Shown: positions 7,955 through 17,564 of the stretch, piece after piece
Position numbering within the stretch: the stretch's first letter is position 1
Layout: each line of letters begins with the position of its first letter
NCBI GenBank assembly: GCA_015057005.1
Contig: SVFF01000016.1
Coordinates: 1-40,683 of the forward strand
DNA length: 40,683 nt
Source of the DNA: Lachnospiraceae bacterium
Lineage (GTDB): Bacteria > Bacillota > Clostridia > Lachnospirales > Lachnospiraceae
Reading direction: 5' to 3'
Made by a program: the position numbers and the translations under genes
Notes under the pieces: model-generated
What the model saw: the letters and a program-made list of their open reading frames with translations, nothing else
Told to the model about the DNA's origin: nothing
The model's database searches: none

Positions 7955-8662
7955 CTACCGGGCGCCCTGATATGCCTGCATATACTCCGCCACAATAATA
8001 CTGAGAGGAACTGCCGCACTCTCCCCGGCTTCATTTACACCACAGAGAATGCCTACCAAATTACCTGCCTCATCGAAGACGCCGCCTCCGGACATACCCG
8101 GAAAACTCTCTCCGTCCACCAGCATCATGTATTGTGCAAAATCTTCCGCGTATATCCAAGTATATATAAGCGCCCCGGGAATCTCTAAAAGTTCTCCGTC
8201 TGCCGAAAATCCTTTCAACACCACCGCATCATCCTCTTTCAACCGATCAAAGCGTTCCTGATCACTGACCGCCACCTGACAGTTTTCCAAAATATCTTTC
8301 GGAATTTCCCGAAACGGAATGGTAATAAACGCCGTTTCGGAAGTCCCCGACAAGAATACCTCCGATGCAGATACCGACACATCTCCGAAAACCACCTTTA
8401 CCGAAGAATACTCCCTCGCCGGAAAATCCTTCTTCAGCACATGCCCTGCCGTCACAATCACCAGATTTTCTTCCGTTCGCTCATAGACCACACCGCTGGC
8501 TTTACTTGATCCCAGATCAATTCTCACCACCGGAGACAAAATTACAGCTTTTTCTTTGTTTTCACCGCAGCCACAGAAGCACCAGACCGCCGCCAACATC
8601 AAAGCAAGCATCCTTATCCTAATTTTTTGTCTGCCGCCCCGGCAGCCCTCTGTTCTTTTCAT
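7955..8662 (-). CDS. Trypsin-like serine protease, probable lipoprotein
   Basis: This extracytoplasmic protein (235 aa) has a two-beta-barrel trypsin-like fold. After a basic N-terminus, a hydrophobic stretch (19-31) ends in CFCGC, a plausible lipobox with lipidated C32. Catalytic H74 lies in VTAGHVL and S191 in GMSGGGVF. The position usually held by the catalytic Asp, in the S-D-I-A-type strand, reads SETAF, so E109 may replace it. Activity is therefore uncertain. I start at the ATG at 8662, preceded by AGGAGA. The upstream in-frame ATG at 8752 would place coding sequence inside the RNase P RNA gene. It is a stand-alone gene just downstream of rnpB, and its substrate is unknown. Confidence 0.75.
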   Translation of the reverse strand: MKRTEGCRGGRQKIRIRMLALMLAAVWCFCGCGENKEKAVILSPVVRIDLGSSKASGVVYERTEENLVIVTAGHVLKKDFPAREYSSVKVVFGDVSVSASEVFLSGTSETAFITIPFREIPKDILENCQVAVSDQERFDRLKEDDAVVLKGFSADGELLEIPGALIYTWIYAEDFAQYMMLVDGESFPGMSGGGVFDEAGNLVGILCGVNEAGESAAVPLSIIVAEYMQAYQGAR

Positions 8663-8686
8663 GTGCTTTCTCTCCTGTAAACAAAG

Positions 8687-8708
8687 AAGAGTCCGCAAGC
8701 GGACTCTT
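8687..8708 (-). terminator. rnpB terminator
   Basis: The 10-bp stem AAGAGTCCGC / GCGGACTCTT is followed on the minus strand by CTTTGTTT. It begins within the last bases of the RNase P RNA helix P1. Confidence 0.8.
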
Positions 8709-9055
8709 AATGTAAGCAAAATGGTAAGCCGGATTATGTTTTCTATGATCATCTATCTAGTACGGCTGTCGCCAGCCGCATCAAGCGACCTACCTGAAAG
8801 CAGGCCGGGCCGACCTATGGCTTTCTGTTTGGTCTTGCTTCGGATGGGGTTTACATGGCTCCGCCTGTTACCAGTCGGACGGTAGTCTCTTACACTGCCT
8901 TTCCACCCTTACCATGCCCAAGCATGGCGGTATATTTCTGTTGCACTAGCCTTGGAGTCACCTCCACCAGACGTTATCTGGCATCCTGCCCTGTGAAGTC
9001 CGGACTTTCCTCACCTGCGTAAAGCAGCCGCGATCATACTTCTTACTTACACTTA
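8706..9055 (-). ncRNA. rnpB: RNase P RNA (catalytic RNA for tRNA 5' maturation)
   Basis: This roughly 350-nt region lacks a protein gene. The 5' part contains the RNase P landmark GAGGAAAGTCCGGACTTC, the P4/J3-4 region. Near the 3' end is ATAATCCGGCTTACC, the complementary conserved end. The termini pair as helix P1: CTTAAGTGTAAG at the 5' end with CTTACATTAAG at the 3' end (8706-8716). A hairpin terminator follows directly. A bacterial type A RNA is likely, but I did not fold it fully. Confidence 0.93.
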
Positions 9056-9059
9056 AGTG

Positions 9060-9088
9060 ATTATAAAGGTATCTGTTCAAAAAAGCAA
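9060..9088 (-). promoter_or_regulatory. rnpB promoter
   Basis: On the minus strand TTGCTT (9083-9088) is followed after 17 bp by a perfect TATAAT (9060-9065). The predicted start near 9053 matches the 5' strand of helix P1. Confidence 0.75.
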
Positions 9089-9099
9089 GCAAAACCTTC

Positions 9100-10755
9100 T
9101 CAGGCATGAAAACAACTGCCGCCTACAAATTCTCTGCAAATGGAATTGCAGGGCAGGCTCTCGCTGCTCACACCCAGGAAATAATCCAGGAATTTCAACA
9201 GTCTTCTGGCCTCATGGTACTCCTCTGCTCCCTTAGGGATCTGGAACAGCAGCGCTTCCGCAAACTGCTTAATTACTGCCAGTTCATAAATGAGGGCAGA
9301 ATTAAACATCGCGTCTGCCTCTTCCTGGAAGGGGAAAATATTCTCTTCTTCACCCTTGCGCACAGAAGGCCACATTTCGATGGTCCTGCGGGCATCTGCG
9401 CCGCGGGTCCTTGCATCCCGCACCATTCTGCGAAGGAGTCTGCCGTCCGTGGTGGGAATGCGGTTGTGCTCATCAATATTGATGCTGGTCAGCGCACTGA
9501 TATAAATCTTGTACTTACTGTCGTTTGGCAGAGAGTAGGAGGTCTTTTCATTCAACCCATGGATACCTTCGATGACCAGAATGTCATCTGCGCCCAACTG
9601 TTTGAATTTACCGTTGTACTCTCTCTTGCCCGTCTTAAAATTGTAGGTGGGCAGTTCGATGCGCTCTCCCGCCAGAAGTCTGGTCATGTCCTCATTAAAC
9701 TGCTTGACATCAATGGCCTCCAGACACTCGAAATTGTAATCACCATTCTCGTCTCTGGGTGTCTGATCCCGATTTACAAAGTAGTCATCCAGTGCGATGG
9801 GATGGGGAGTCTTGCCCAAGGTGCGTAACTGAATGGAAAGTCTGTGGGAAAAGCTGGTCTTACCGGAAGAGGACGGACCTGCTATCATAATAAATTTCAC
9901 GTTGCCCCGGCCCACAATATCCTTTGCAATCTCGCCTATCTTGCGTTCCTGCTCTGCCTCCTGGACCAGGATCATCTCGCTCAAGGTGGCGCTGCAGATC
10001 CGGTCGTTGAGTTCACCAACAGTCTCAAGACCCATCTTGGCCGCCCACTCAGCAGAATCCTTCAGGGTATCAAACAGCTTCCTGCGCTCCTCAAAAGGCT
10101 GCACCTCTGTGGGATTACCCTTGGTGGGCAACAGCAGCATAAAACCTTCATCATAGCTTATCACATCAAAAAGGTTGACATAGCCTGTATGGGGCAGCAT
10201 GTAACCGTAATAATAATCAAAATAACCTTCCAGCTCGTAAATATTTACATAGGAGCTTCTGCGGAAACGGAACAGTTTTTCTTTGTCCTTCATGCCGTGC
10301 TCACGAAACAATTCCATGGCATCATCCATGGGATAGGCGCGCTTCATGAAAGGAATTTTCTCCTCGGACAATTCCCGCATGCGGCGCTTGATATTTTCTG
10401 CCGTCTCGGGACCGGCAGTAAACTGGTGTCTCGGATTGATATACAGCCCGTGTCCCACGGAAAATTCCACCCGGCAGTTCTGGGCCGCTGTCTCTCCGAA
10501 GATATCATATACACTCTTCAAAAACAGCATGGTGGCAGAGCGCACATAGGTCTTGTAGCCCACATCATCCTTTAAGGTAAAAAATTCCAACGTACAGTCT
10601 CTGGAAACTCTCTTAAAAAGTTCTCGGATCTTGCCGTTTACTTCCACCACTGCAATCGTGTTTTGATACTGCTGCTGATATTCCTTTACAATATCCTCAT
10701 AAGTAGTGCCCTGGGGATACTGCTTCTGCTCTCCCTTTATGGTAACTGTATACAT
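9100..10755 (-). CDS. TGS-domain nucleoside (uridine-like) kinase
   Basis: This cytoplasmic protein (551 aa) has an N-terminal TGS domain (about 1-60), a threonyl-tRNA-synthetase-like second domain (about 70-200, with VGHGLYINPRHQF) and a C-terminal phosphoribulokinase/uridine kinase domain. The kinase P-loop GPSSSGKT is at about 293-299, followed by the substrate loop ALDDYF and VIEGIHGLN. Clostridia commonly carry this fusion, annotated as nucleoside kinase; it probably phosphorylates uridine or cytidine. I start at the ATG at 10755, with GGGAGG 7 bases upstream; the ATG at 10800 lies before that site. It is 78 bp downstream of trmK and may be cotranscribed with the dgt-dnaG-rpoD-trmK operon. 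The synthetase-like part suggests control by or binding to RNA, but that is inference. Confidence 0.85.
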   Translation of the reverse strand: MYTVTIKGEQKQYPQGTTYEDIVKEYQQQYQNTIAVVEVNGKIRELFKRVSRDCTLEFFTLKDDVGYKTYVRSATMLFLKSVYDIFGETAAQNCRVEFSVGHGLYINPRHQFTAGPETAENIKRRMRELSEEKIPFMKRAYPMDDAMELFREHGMKDKEKLFRFRRSSYVNIYELEGYFDYYYGYMLPHTGYVNLFDVISYDEGFMLLLPTKGNPTEVQPFEERRKLFDTLKDSAEWAAKMGLETVGELNDRICSATLSEMILVQEAEQERKIGEIAKDIVGRGNVKFIMIAGPSSSGKTSFSHRLSIQLRTLGKTPHPIALDDYFVNRDQTPRDENGDYNFECLEAIDVKQFNEDMTRLLAGERIELPTYNFKTGKREYNGKFKQLGADDILVIEGIHGLNEKTSYSLPNDSKYKIYISALTSINIDEHNRIPTTDGRLLRRMVRDARTRGADARRTIEMWPSVRKGEEENIFPFQEEADAMFNSALIYELAVIKQFAEALLFQIPKGAEEYHEARRLLKFLDYFLGVSSESLPCNSICREFVGGSCFHA

Positions 10756-10833
10756 TCCTTTTCCTCCCTTCCCGCCGTTATCGTCCAAATTCAAATCCAA
10801 ATTTAAATCTAACAGCCACTCTGTTATGAGAGC

Positions 10834-11589
10834 CTATCTGTCATACAATGCCAGGGCCTGCTCCATACAGCGGAGTTCTCCGCGTATTTCTTCCAGCCTG
10901 CATCTGGCTCTCTCGTTTTCATTTTTCATCAGGTTCTGCTCAATCTGACGCATATTCTGCAGACTTTCCTGCAAAAATTCCTTCAGCACAGGATCCCGGC
11001 GTGCAAGCAGCAGTCCGCCATAGCGCAGATCCAAAGCTTTCATCGCTGAATCTTCCTGTCCGGCGGCTTCGGCACATTCAGAACTGCATTCGCCGCAGGT
11101 CTCTCCATTCCAGCGCACCTTCATCAGGAAATAATATTTCCCGTCTTCACACAAAATATGCTCATCCAGGAGTTCATACCCCTCCTGTTTCAAAAAAATC
11201 CGGAATTCCCGAAGCTCTGACTGGGGCTGCAGGATCAATTCTTCCAGACTACGGGCCTTTTCCCGGCTCTCGGTAAGAATCTTTTCCATAAGTCTCCCAC
11301 CCATACCTGCGCAGACCAGGGACTGAGCCTCTCCAACCTGATATGTCAACAGACCATCGGAAAGTCTGGTCTCTATGTATTCCGTAAGCCCATACTCCGC
11401 CACATGCTCCTGCGCCCGCGACAGGGGACCGCTGCGGACATCCATCGCCAGTGCACCCGGACAAATGCCCTGCTGCACAAGATAAATAGACACGAATCCG
11501 TGATCACAGCCCACATCTACCACACGCCTGCCCGGCGTCACCATATTGCAGAGGCACTTAAGTCTTTCGGAAAGCTGTACGCCGCCCAT
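10834..11589 (-). CDS. trmK: tRNA (adenine(22)-N1)-methyltransferase, TrmK family
   Basis: This SAM-dependent methyltransferase (251 aa) methylates N1 of A22 in bacterial tRNAs. SAM motif I is VVDVGCDHGF (23-32), and a Gly-rich GMGG loop (95-98) is typical of TrmK. The C-terminal about 90 residues, ending in a Glu/Arg-rich helix, correspond to the family's coiled-coil tail. Its ATG overlaps the rpoD stop by one base (TAATG), so translation is coupled. In Bacillus the same gene (yqfN) also follows sigA, which supports the assignment. Confidence 0.92.
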   Translation of the reverse strand: MGGVQLSERLKCLCNMVTPGRRVVDVGCDHGFVSIYLVQQGICPGALAMDVRSGPLSRAQEHVAEYGLTEYIETRLSDGLLTYQVGEAQSLVCAGMGGRLMEKILTESREKARSLEELILQPQSELREFRIFLKQEGYELLDEHILCEDGKYYFLMKVRWNGETCGECSSECAEAAGQEDSAMKALDLRYGGLLLARRDPVLKEFLQESLQNMRQIEQNLMKNENERARCRLEEIRGELRCMEQALALYDR

Positions 11590-12698
11590 TAATCCAGGAA
11601 ATCCTTCAGCTTGCGGCTGCGGCTGGGATGACGAAGCTTACGCAGTGCTTTGGCCTCGATCTGTCTGATACGCTCACGGGTAACCTTAAACTCCTTGCCC
11701 ACCTCTTCCAGTGTGCGGGCACGGCCGTCGTCCAGACCGAAGCGCAGGCGAAGTACCTTCTGCTCTCTCTCGGTCAGGGTTCCCAGCACCTCTACCAGCT
11801 GCTCCTTCAGCAGAGTGAACGCTGCTGCGTCTGCAGGCACAGGCACATTGTCATCCTGGATAAAGTCACCCAGATGGCTGTCCTCCTCCTCACCGATAGG
11901 AGTCTCTAAGGATACCGGTTCCTGGCTGATCTTTAATATCTCACGCACACGCTCTACGGGCATGTTCATCTCTTCTGCGATCTCCTCGGGAGAGGGCTCT
12001 CTGCCCAGTTCCTGCAGGAGCTGACGGCTTACACGGATCAGCTTGTTGATGGTCTCAACCATATGCACGGGGATACGGATGGTTCTGGCCTGATCTGCGA
12101 TGGCTCTGGTGATAGCCTGACGGATCCACCAGGTAGCATATGTGGAGAACTTATATCCCTTGCGGTAATCGAATTTTTCTACAGCCTTAATAAGACCCAG
12201 GTTACCCTCCTGGATCAGATCCAGGAACAGCATACCGCGTCCCACATATCTCTTGGCAATGCTGACAACCAGACGAAGGTTCGCCTCTGCCAGACGCTTC
12301 TTCGCATCCTGATCGCCGGTCTCCATTCTCTGGGCCAGCTCAATCTCCTCGTCTGCACTTAAGAGAGGTACCTTACCGATTTCCTTCAGGTACATGCGCA
12401 CAGGATCCTCGATGCTGACGCCCTCGGGCACGGACAGGTCGATGTTCTCCACATCCACCTCATCCTCCTCAGTAAGAATGATATCGTCATCATCCACATC
12501 ATCCTCTGTAATGCGCAGCACATCCACGCCATTCTGGTCAAGAAATTCCAATAATTTCTCCATCTGCTCCTCTGTCAAAGGCATGTCTGCAAAAAACTCG
12601 CTGAGCTCATGAAACTCAAGCACATTCTTTTTCTTTTTTGCAAAGACTAAAAGCTCTTTGAATTTTTCTAAAAATTTTGCCTGTGTGTTTTCTTCCAT
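11589..12698 (-). CDS. rpoD: Primary sigma factor RpoD (sigma-A)
   Basis: This is the housekeeping sigma factor that directs RNA polymerase to -10/-35 promoters. The order is a region 1.1-like N-terminus (about 5-50), an acidic linker rich in Asp (55-80), region 1.2 ([11 protein letters not shown]), region 2 with [17 protein letters not shown] and [14 protein letters not shown], region 3, and region 4.2 ([20 protein letters not shown]). The product is 369 aa from the ATG at 12698, typical for clostridial SigA. An in-frame upstream ATG (12773) would add 25 unlikely hydrophobic residues. The ribosome binding site is not ideal: AAGGAAGG lies 14 bases upstream. The gene is between dnaG and trmK in the macromolecular-synthesis operon. 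Confidence 0.97.
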   Translation of the reverse strand: MEENTQAKFLEKFKELLVFAKKKKNVLEFHELSEFFADMPLTEEQMEKLLEFLDQNGVDVLRITEDDVDDDDIILTEEDEVDVENIDLSVPEGVSIEDPVRMYLKEIGKVPLLSADEEIELAQRMETGDQDAKKRLAEANLRLVVSIAKRYVGRGMLFLDLIQEGNLGLIKAVEKFDYRKGYKFSTYATWWIRQAITRAIADQARTIRIPVHMVETINKLIRVSRQLLQELGREPSPEEIAEEMNMPVERVREILKISQEPVSLETPIGEEEDSHLGDFIQDDNVPVPADAAAFTLLKEQLVEVLGTLTEREQKVLRLRFGLDDGRARTLEEVGKEFKVTRERIRQIEAKALRKLRHPSRSRKLKDFLD

Positions 12699-12783
12699 CT
12701 CTATGGTTCCATCCTTCCTTGTAATACATTCTATCATTTTAACCAAAATAATAATATTTATAACCTGATACAAAAACTGCAGC

Positions 12784-14556
12784 CTAGTTAGGCGCGATTC
12801 TTATCCGAGACAGTTCCTCCAGCGCTTTCTTGCCCTCAATTACTTGCTTCAGGGCATTAACATCCGTACCCAATTTAGCGGTATAATATTCATAGCTGTT
12901 CTTTTTTACAGCAAGAACAATATCGCGAAATGCCTTTTCCTGCTCCTGGGCTGTGGTAAGCTCCGGCAGGCTGGTGTTAAACAGCGCTGCGGCTTCCCTC
13001 TGCTCGTCTTCATCCTCAAACATGCTGATAATAGCCGCCGGGTTGAATTTGCCCTGCCCCAGTTCATCAAAGAGTCTGGCCGCCACTTTCCTGTAAAGTT
13101 CGTCGGTAAAGTCTTCCGCAGAAATATATTTCTGTATCTTGGCGTACACTCCCGGGGAATCGGTGATCCAGGTGATCAAAAGCCGCTGGGCCTTTCTGGC
13201 ATTTTCCTCGGGCTTATTCTTCTGGGCAACTCCGGATTTGGGCCGCTGAAGCGGTGTGGCAAGTCCCGTCTGGGCTGCGTAATTCAGCACCAGCTTACGC
13301 AGATTTTCAAAATTAATGTGATACTTATCAGCGATGGCCTGGAGATAATTCTCCCGCTCCACCTCTTCTTTGAACTGGCAGAGCTTTTTGGCGATCTCCC
13401 TGTGGAACTTGGTCTTCTCTTCCGGATCCTTTTGATTAAATTGCTGCTCCAATATGCGGACTTCAAAGAAAAAGCTGTTTTCCGCCCGGTCAATACGCTC
13501 CTGGAAGGCCTCCTTGCCCAGATTCTTCATAAATTCATCCGGATCCTTATAGGGCCGCATGTCTATGACCTTACCGGTAAGCCCCGCCTCCCGCAGGATC
13601 TCTATGCCGCGAAGGGCTGCCTTAGTGCCGGCCCCGTCGCTGTCGTAAGCCAGCAGCACATTCTCCGTGTATCTGTGAAGGAGACTTGCCTGCTCTGAGG
13701 TAAATGCCGTACCCAGAGATGCCACCGCCTGGGTAAAGCCTGCCTGATGCATGGCGATCACATCCATATAACCCTCGCACAGGATAATATTGCCGCTCCT
13801 GGCTGTACGGGCGAAGTTCAGTCCGTACAGATTTCTTCTTTTATCAAAGACCGGTGTCTCGGGGGAGTTCAGATACTTGGGTTCCCCATCACCCATCACA
13901 CGGCCGCCAAAACCGATCACACGATGATTGATGTCCTGTATGGGGAACATCACTCTGTTCCAGAACTGGCTGAGAAGTCCCCCTCTCTCCGAGAAATTGG
14001 CCAATCCGGCCTCCTTGATCAGATCATCCTCAAATCCACGGCTTCTCAAATACTGTACCAATTGGGCACCGTTCTTGCCGGCATAACCAAGACCGAATTT
14101 GTGTATGGTCTCGTCATTTAATTCCCTCTTTTTCAAATATTGATAGCCGATCTGACCGTTTGGCTGTCTAAGCTGATAATAAAAATATTTGGCCGCTTCC
14201 TTATTGACCTCTAACAGTCTGGCCCTGCGGCTGACCTTCTGCTGCATTTCCGCAGAATATTCAATCTCCGGCAGTTTCACACCGGCCCTGTCAGCCAAGT
14301 GCTTTACAGCCTCCGGAAAAGTATAATTTTCATAGTTCATCACAAATGTGAACACATTGCCTCCGGTGCCGCAGCCAAAACAATGAAACATCTGCTTATT
14401 GCCGGAAACAGAGAAAGACGGGGTCTTTTCGTTGTGGAAAGGGCAAAGTCCCCAATAATTACCGCCCTTTTTCTGCAGCCTCACATATCCTGAAACCACA
14501 TCCACTATGTCATTTTTCATTCTGACTTCTTCTACAAGTTCATCAGGATAATACAT
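12784..14556 (-). CDS. dnaG: DNA primase
   Basis: This primase (590 aa) makes the RNA primers for replication. The N-terminal CHC2 zinc-binding domain has C38, H41, C59 and C62 ([12 protein letters not shown]...HCFGCG). The TOPRIM catalytic core has EGYMD at 261-265 and DSDGAG at 305-310. The C-terminal part (about 450-590) is the DnaB-interacting domain. AAAGG lies 8 bases before the ATG. It follows dgt by 28 bp and precedes rpoD by about 85 bp, the classic arrangement that coordinates replication and transcription genes. Confidence 0.97.
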   Translation of the reverse strand: MYYPDELVEEVRMKNDIVDVVSGYVRLQKKGGNYWGLCPFHNEKTPSFSVSGNKQMFHCFGCGTGGNVFTFVMNYENYTFPEAVKHLADRAGVKLPEIEYSAEMQQKVSRRARLLEVNKEAAKYFYYQLRQPNGQIGYQYLKKRELNDETIHKFGLGYAGKNGAQLVQYLRSRGFEDDLIKEAGLANFSERGGLLSQFWNRVMFPIQDINHRVIGFGGRVMGDGEPKYLNSPETPVFDKRRNLYGLNFARTARSGNIILCEGYMDVIAMHQAGFTQAVASLGTAFTSEQASLLHRYTENVLLAYDSDGAGTKAALRGIEILREAGLTGKVIDMRPYKDPDEFMKNLGKEAFQERIDRAENSFFFEVRILEQQFNQKDPEEKTKFHREIAKKLCQFKEEVERENYLQAIADKYHINFENLRKLVLNYAAQTGLATPLQRPKSGVAQKNKPEENARKAQRLLITWITDSPGVYAKIQKYISAEDFTDELYRKVAARLFDELGQGKFNPAAIISMFEDEDEQREAAALFNTSLPELTTAQEQEKAFRDIVLAVKKNSYEYYTAKLGTDVNALKQVIEGKKALEELSRIRIAPN

Positions 14557-14584
14557 GTAACAGCCTTTCTAAACCTTGTTTCAA

Positions 14585-15589
14585 TTAAATCTGCCAGGAT
14601 TTGGGGATATACAGTTCCTCGTACACAGCAATGGCAAAACGGTCGCTCATAGCGCCCACATAATCGCACACCACCCGCTCTCGGGGCTCCCCTTCCGATA
14701 AAATATTCAGATATTCCTCCGGCAGCTTGTCCAAATTCTTCAAATAATAAAAATACAGGGTCTCCATCAGTCCCTCAGCCTTGCTCTCTTCGCTCTTGGC
14801 TTCAGGATTCTCATATACTCTGTCAAACATGAACCGCCTAAGCTTCTGCATAGCCTCCGCTATGGGTTCTGACATGATAATATCGTCTTTGTCCATGCTG
14901 TTGGTCACAATGTCATGAATAAAACAGTTCAGACGGGCTCCCGGCGTGGATCCCAGCACATCCCGTATTTCCGCGGGCACATCAGATTCCTTCAGGATAC
15001 CGCCTCGTACTGCATCATCCATATCATGATGTATGTATGCAATCTTATCAGAAAATCGTACAATTTTTCCTTCCAATGTATGGGGTTTTCCTGTCGTCTG
15101 GTGATTGCGGATACCGTCCCGCACCTCGTAAGTCAGGTTCAATCCCTTGCCCTTTTTCTCCAGCCTGTCCACCGTGCGCACACTCTGGTCGCTGTGCTCA
15201 AAACCAAAAGGACATACTCTGTTCAGGGCGCGCTCTCCCGCATGACCAAACGGCGTATGGCCCAGATCATGGCCCAAGGCAATGGCTTCCACCAGTTCCT
15301 CATTCAGACGCAGAGCCTTTGCGATGGTCCTGGCATTCTGAGACACCTCCAGGGTATGGGTCAGTCTGGTCCGGTAATGATCTCCCTCAGGGGTCAGGAA
15401 CACCTGGGTCTTATCCTTTAATCTGCGGAATGCCTTGCAGTGAATGATCCTGTCACGGTCTCTCTGAAAGACCGTTCTGATATCACAGGGATCTTCTTCC
15501 GTAAGTCTCCCTTTTGAATTGGTGCTGAGTGCTGCGTAAAGGCTCAAATTTTCTTTTTCGTACTGTTCAAATTTTTCTCTGATTGTCAT
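14585..15589 (-). CDS. dgt: dGTPase-like HD-domain triphosphohydrolase
   Basis: This HD-superfamily deoxynucleotide triphosphohydrolase (334 aa) hydrolyses dNTPs, classically dGTP, to the nucleoside and triphosphate. Metal ligands are visible as H78 in RLTHTLEVSQ, H107-D108 in ALGHDLGHTPFGH, and a downstream Asp in KIAYIHHDMDD. The N-terminal CKAFRRLKDKTQVF stretch is also characteristic. The length matches the short Firmicute branch of the family. It is the first gene of the dgt-dnaG-rpoD-trmK operon, a common clostridial order. TATAAA about 80 bases upstream could be its -10; the -35 is weak. Confidence 0.92.
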   Translation of the reverse strand: MTIREKFEQYEKENLSLYAALSTNSKGRLTEEDPCDIRTVFQRDRDRIIHCKAFRRLKDKTQVFLTPEGDHYRTRLTHTLEVSQNARTIAKALRLNEELVEAIALGHDLGHTPFGHAGERALNRVCPFGFEHSDQSVRTVDRLEKKGKGLNLTYEVRDGIRNHQTTGKPHTLEGKIVRFSDKIAYIHHDMDDAVRGGILKESDVPAEIRDVLGSTPGARLNCFIHDIVTNSMDKDDIIMSEPIAEAMQKLRRFMFDRVYENPEAKSEESKAEGLMETLYFYYLKNLDKLPEEYLNILSEGEPRERVVCDYVGAMSDRFAIAVYEELYIPKSWQI

Positions 15590-15749
15590 GTCTGCCTCAC
15601 AATCCGACGTATCTCGTCACGAAAACTTTCTGAATATTCTCATAAGCATAACAAACAATAACCCTATTTATAGTATTCTGCGCCAATCCTTGAAATCCTT
15701 TTTCAAAATTTTAAAAAAGTTGAATAAGTTTCTTTAGAATAATTTGTAA

Positions 15750-15788
15750 AATAAAAAATGAGACCACATCACTATGACATGGCCTCAT
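15750..15788 (-). terminator. Terminator of the XRE regulator gene
   Basis: On the minus strand ATGAGGCCA pairs with TGGTCTCAT around a loop of about 12 bases and is followed by TTTTTTATTTT. It lies 20 bp after the stop of the upstream XRE gene and separates it from dgt. The remaining gap (15590-15749) holds the putative dgt promoter. Confidence 0.8.
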
Positions 15789-15807
15789 ACTCATTTCCTT
15801 TTCTACA

Positions 15808-16590
15808 CTATGGATGCTCTTTAATGTGAACTACCTCCCACATACCTGTTTCATTCTTCTCCAAGCGCCATAAAGTCGGTATCCTCCAGCTTCCTGATAC
15901 TGTATTTCCTGAAGCGTCAAAAGTTTTCTGACTATAATAAACCCACATGTATCCTTCTGAACCATAAAACCTTGATGACCATAACTGCAATTCATGTTCT
16001 TCCGAAACGATTTCTACATGCTCTCGCTTTTTGTTACAGTACCTTGATAGCAATCCGAACTGCTCTTCTGCTTCTTCAGAGCTAATATTCAAAGTTGAAA
16101 AAGCCTCTTCTGCTTTTATAAGAACCTTCTCGGCAAGACTCCGATCTTCTTTATCGCCGATAAAAAACAGCATTGATATTTCACCTGTTTTATAATAACT
16201 TGGACTCCAGACATGAATCACTCTCCATATCGGGAAGAAATGCATCAGCACTGCCATCACGCCTACTATCAATACCAATATCATTATTCGGGACAGTTTG
16301 CGACGATGTTGATGAACGGCCTCGGTAACAGTATCTGCACAAATCGTATTTGCTTCTGCCGTCTGAATCTGTTCCTCTTGTATCTGCTCACTCTTTAACA
16401 CTTCCAACAAACTAATATCTAATGCTTCGGCTATATCTTCCAATTTTGTTATATCTGGCAGACACAATCCCCGTTCCCATTTACTTACCGCTGCAGTGCT
16501 GACTGATAAGATTTTTGCCAAATCCGTCTGAGTCAATCCTTTCTTCTTTCTCATCTCAGACAAGAAGGACCCAAATTTCTGTTGATCCAT
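15808..16590 (-). CDS. Membrane-anchored XRE-family transcriptional regulator
   Basis: The N-terminal 60 residues are a Cro/CI-type helix-turn-helix (LTQTDLAKILSVSTAAVSKWERG, followed by LPDITKLEDIAEALDISLLEVL). One TM helix at about 99-120 (MILVLIVGVMAVLMHFFPIW) follows, and then an extracytoplasmic domain of about 140 residues that I do not recognise. A cytoplasmic HTH linked to a membrane helix and outer domain suggests an envelope- or peptide-sensing one-component regulator; this is inference. The gene is monocistronic with its own terminator. The ribosome binding site GGAGGTGGTACTATG is good. No target operator was identified. Confidence 0.85.
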   Translation of the reverse strand: MDQQKFGSFLSEMRKKKGLTQTDLAKILSVSTAAVSKWERGLCLPDITKLEDIAEALDISLLEVLKSEQIQEEQIQTAEANTICADTVTEAVHQHRRKLSRIMILVLIVGVMAVLMHFFPIWRVIHVWSPSYYKTGEISMLFFIGDKEDRSLAEKVLIKAEEAFSTLNISSEEAEEQFGLLSRYCNKKREHVEIVSEEHELQLWSSRFYGSEGYMWVYYSQKTFDASGNTVSGSWRIPTLWRLEKNETGMWEVVHIKEHP

Positions 16591-16709
16591 AGTACCACCT
16601 CCACGCTTATCCTACCGTAAAGTCAGCATTATTTCAAACGACCCGTGGTTGAATCCTCCAAAATCAACATCAACTCGTAGTAAAACAGGGGGAACAACCA
16701 TTATTTTCA

Positions 16710-17561
16710 CTATTCAGCTTTCATTCCCTCTATTATTTTGGCATTCTCAGCATCCATTTTGGCATGATGAGCGATTGCGGCTTCATTCGCTGCATCCACA
16801 CGCTCCACCAGTCCTTCCTCATAAATATCATCATAGAGAAACTCCATGGTTTCAACTCTGCCTTCTTTTCTTGGGCTGTCATCCTCTGGTTTTGGATATT
16901 CCAACACAAGATCAATCACATGGAAGGATACTCCGCCGGCATCCATCAGATGTTTCACTTCCAGAAGTATTTCTGCGGCCTTCTCCACACTCACATCCTC
17001 ATCATATACATATAACACCAGATGCCCTGCAGTTTTGCCTAATTCTCTGATATCATATACTTGATCCAGTTCCAGATCTTCTGTAAATAATGCGTATCTT
17101 GACAGATCCTCTGCATCAACCCATTCCCTGGAAATAAACTCAATATCACCAAACTCAATATGCGAATAATAAGGGAACGCTGGACTGGTAAATACAGCTT
17201 CCGTAGCCGCACGGTATTCTTTATTGATACGGGCTGCGGTATTTTCTCCACTAAGTACCCGCTCTTCATAGCCGTCCCATCTCAGTTGCCCTTTCCAATT
17301 CAGACTCATAGAGAATTCACTGTCCGGACTGCTGGGAGATACAATAAAAGCATGATAGTTGCCGTCCTTAAAACTGAATGTTACACGTTCAACCTCATAG
17401 TCCTTATCCGCATATACTTCAGCCAGTCTCTTTTGGGCTGCACTTGTCGCCAACCATTTTGATACAGGATTTCCTACCACTCCATTGGCAAACACACAAA
17501 CGCCTGCAATCAATGCCAGTGCCAATATTAACGCAAAAATCTTCTTCGTCTTCTTTTTCAT
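16710..17561 (-). CDS. YfjL-like secreted or membrane-anchored protein
   Basis: The protein (283 aa) has a Lys-rich N-terminus and a hydrophobic segment at 8-26 (IFALILALALIAGVCVFA), acting as a signal peptide or anchor. The remainder is extracytoplasmic. The stretch around VERVTFSFKDGNYHAFI resembles proteins annotated as YfjL-like in Firmicutes, whose function is unknown. It is the last gene of the sigma / anti-sigma operon and starts only 3 bp after the anti-sigma stop, so it is likely controlled by that ECF sigma factor. The family assignment is from memory of the motif and is moderate. Confidence 0.65.
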   Translation of the reverse strand: MKKKTKKIFALILALALIAGVCVFANGVVGNPVSKWLATSAAQKRLAEVYADKDYEVERVTFSFKDGNYHAFIVSPSSPDSEFSMSLNWKGQLRWDGYEERVLSGENTAARINKEYRAATEAVFTSPAFPYYSHIEFGDIEFISREWVDAEDLSRYALFTEDLELDQVYDIRELGKTAGHLVLYVYDEDVSVEKAAEILLEVKHLMDAGGVSFHVIDLVLEYPKPEDDSPRKEGRVETMEFLYDDIYEEGLVERVDAANEAAIAHHAKMDAENAKIIEGMKAE

Positions 17562-17564
17562 AGG

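Noticed and set aside
8663..8752. Longer N-terminus for the trypsin-like protease
   Set aside because: The extension lies over the rnpB terminator and the 3' end of rnpB, whereas a good ribosome binding site precedes the ATG at 8662.
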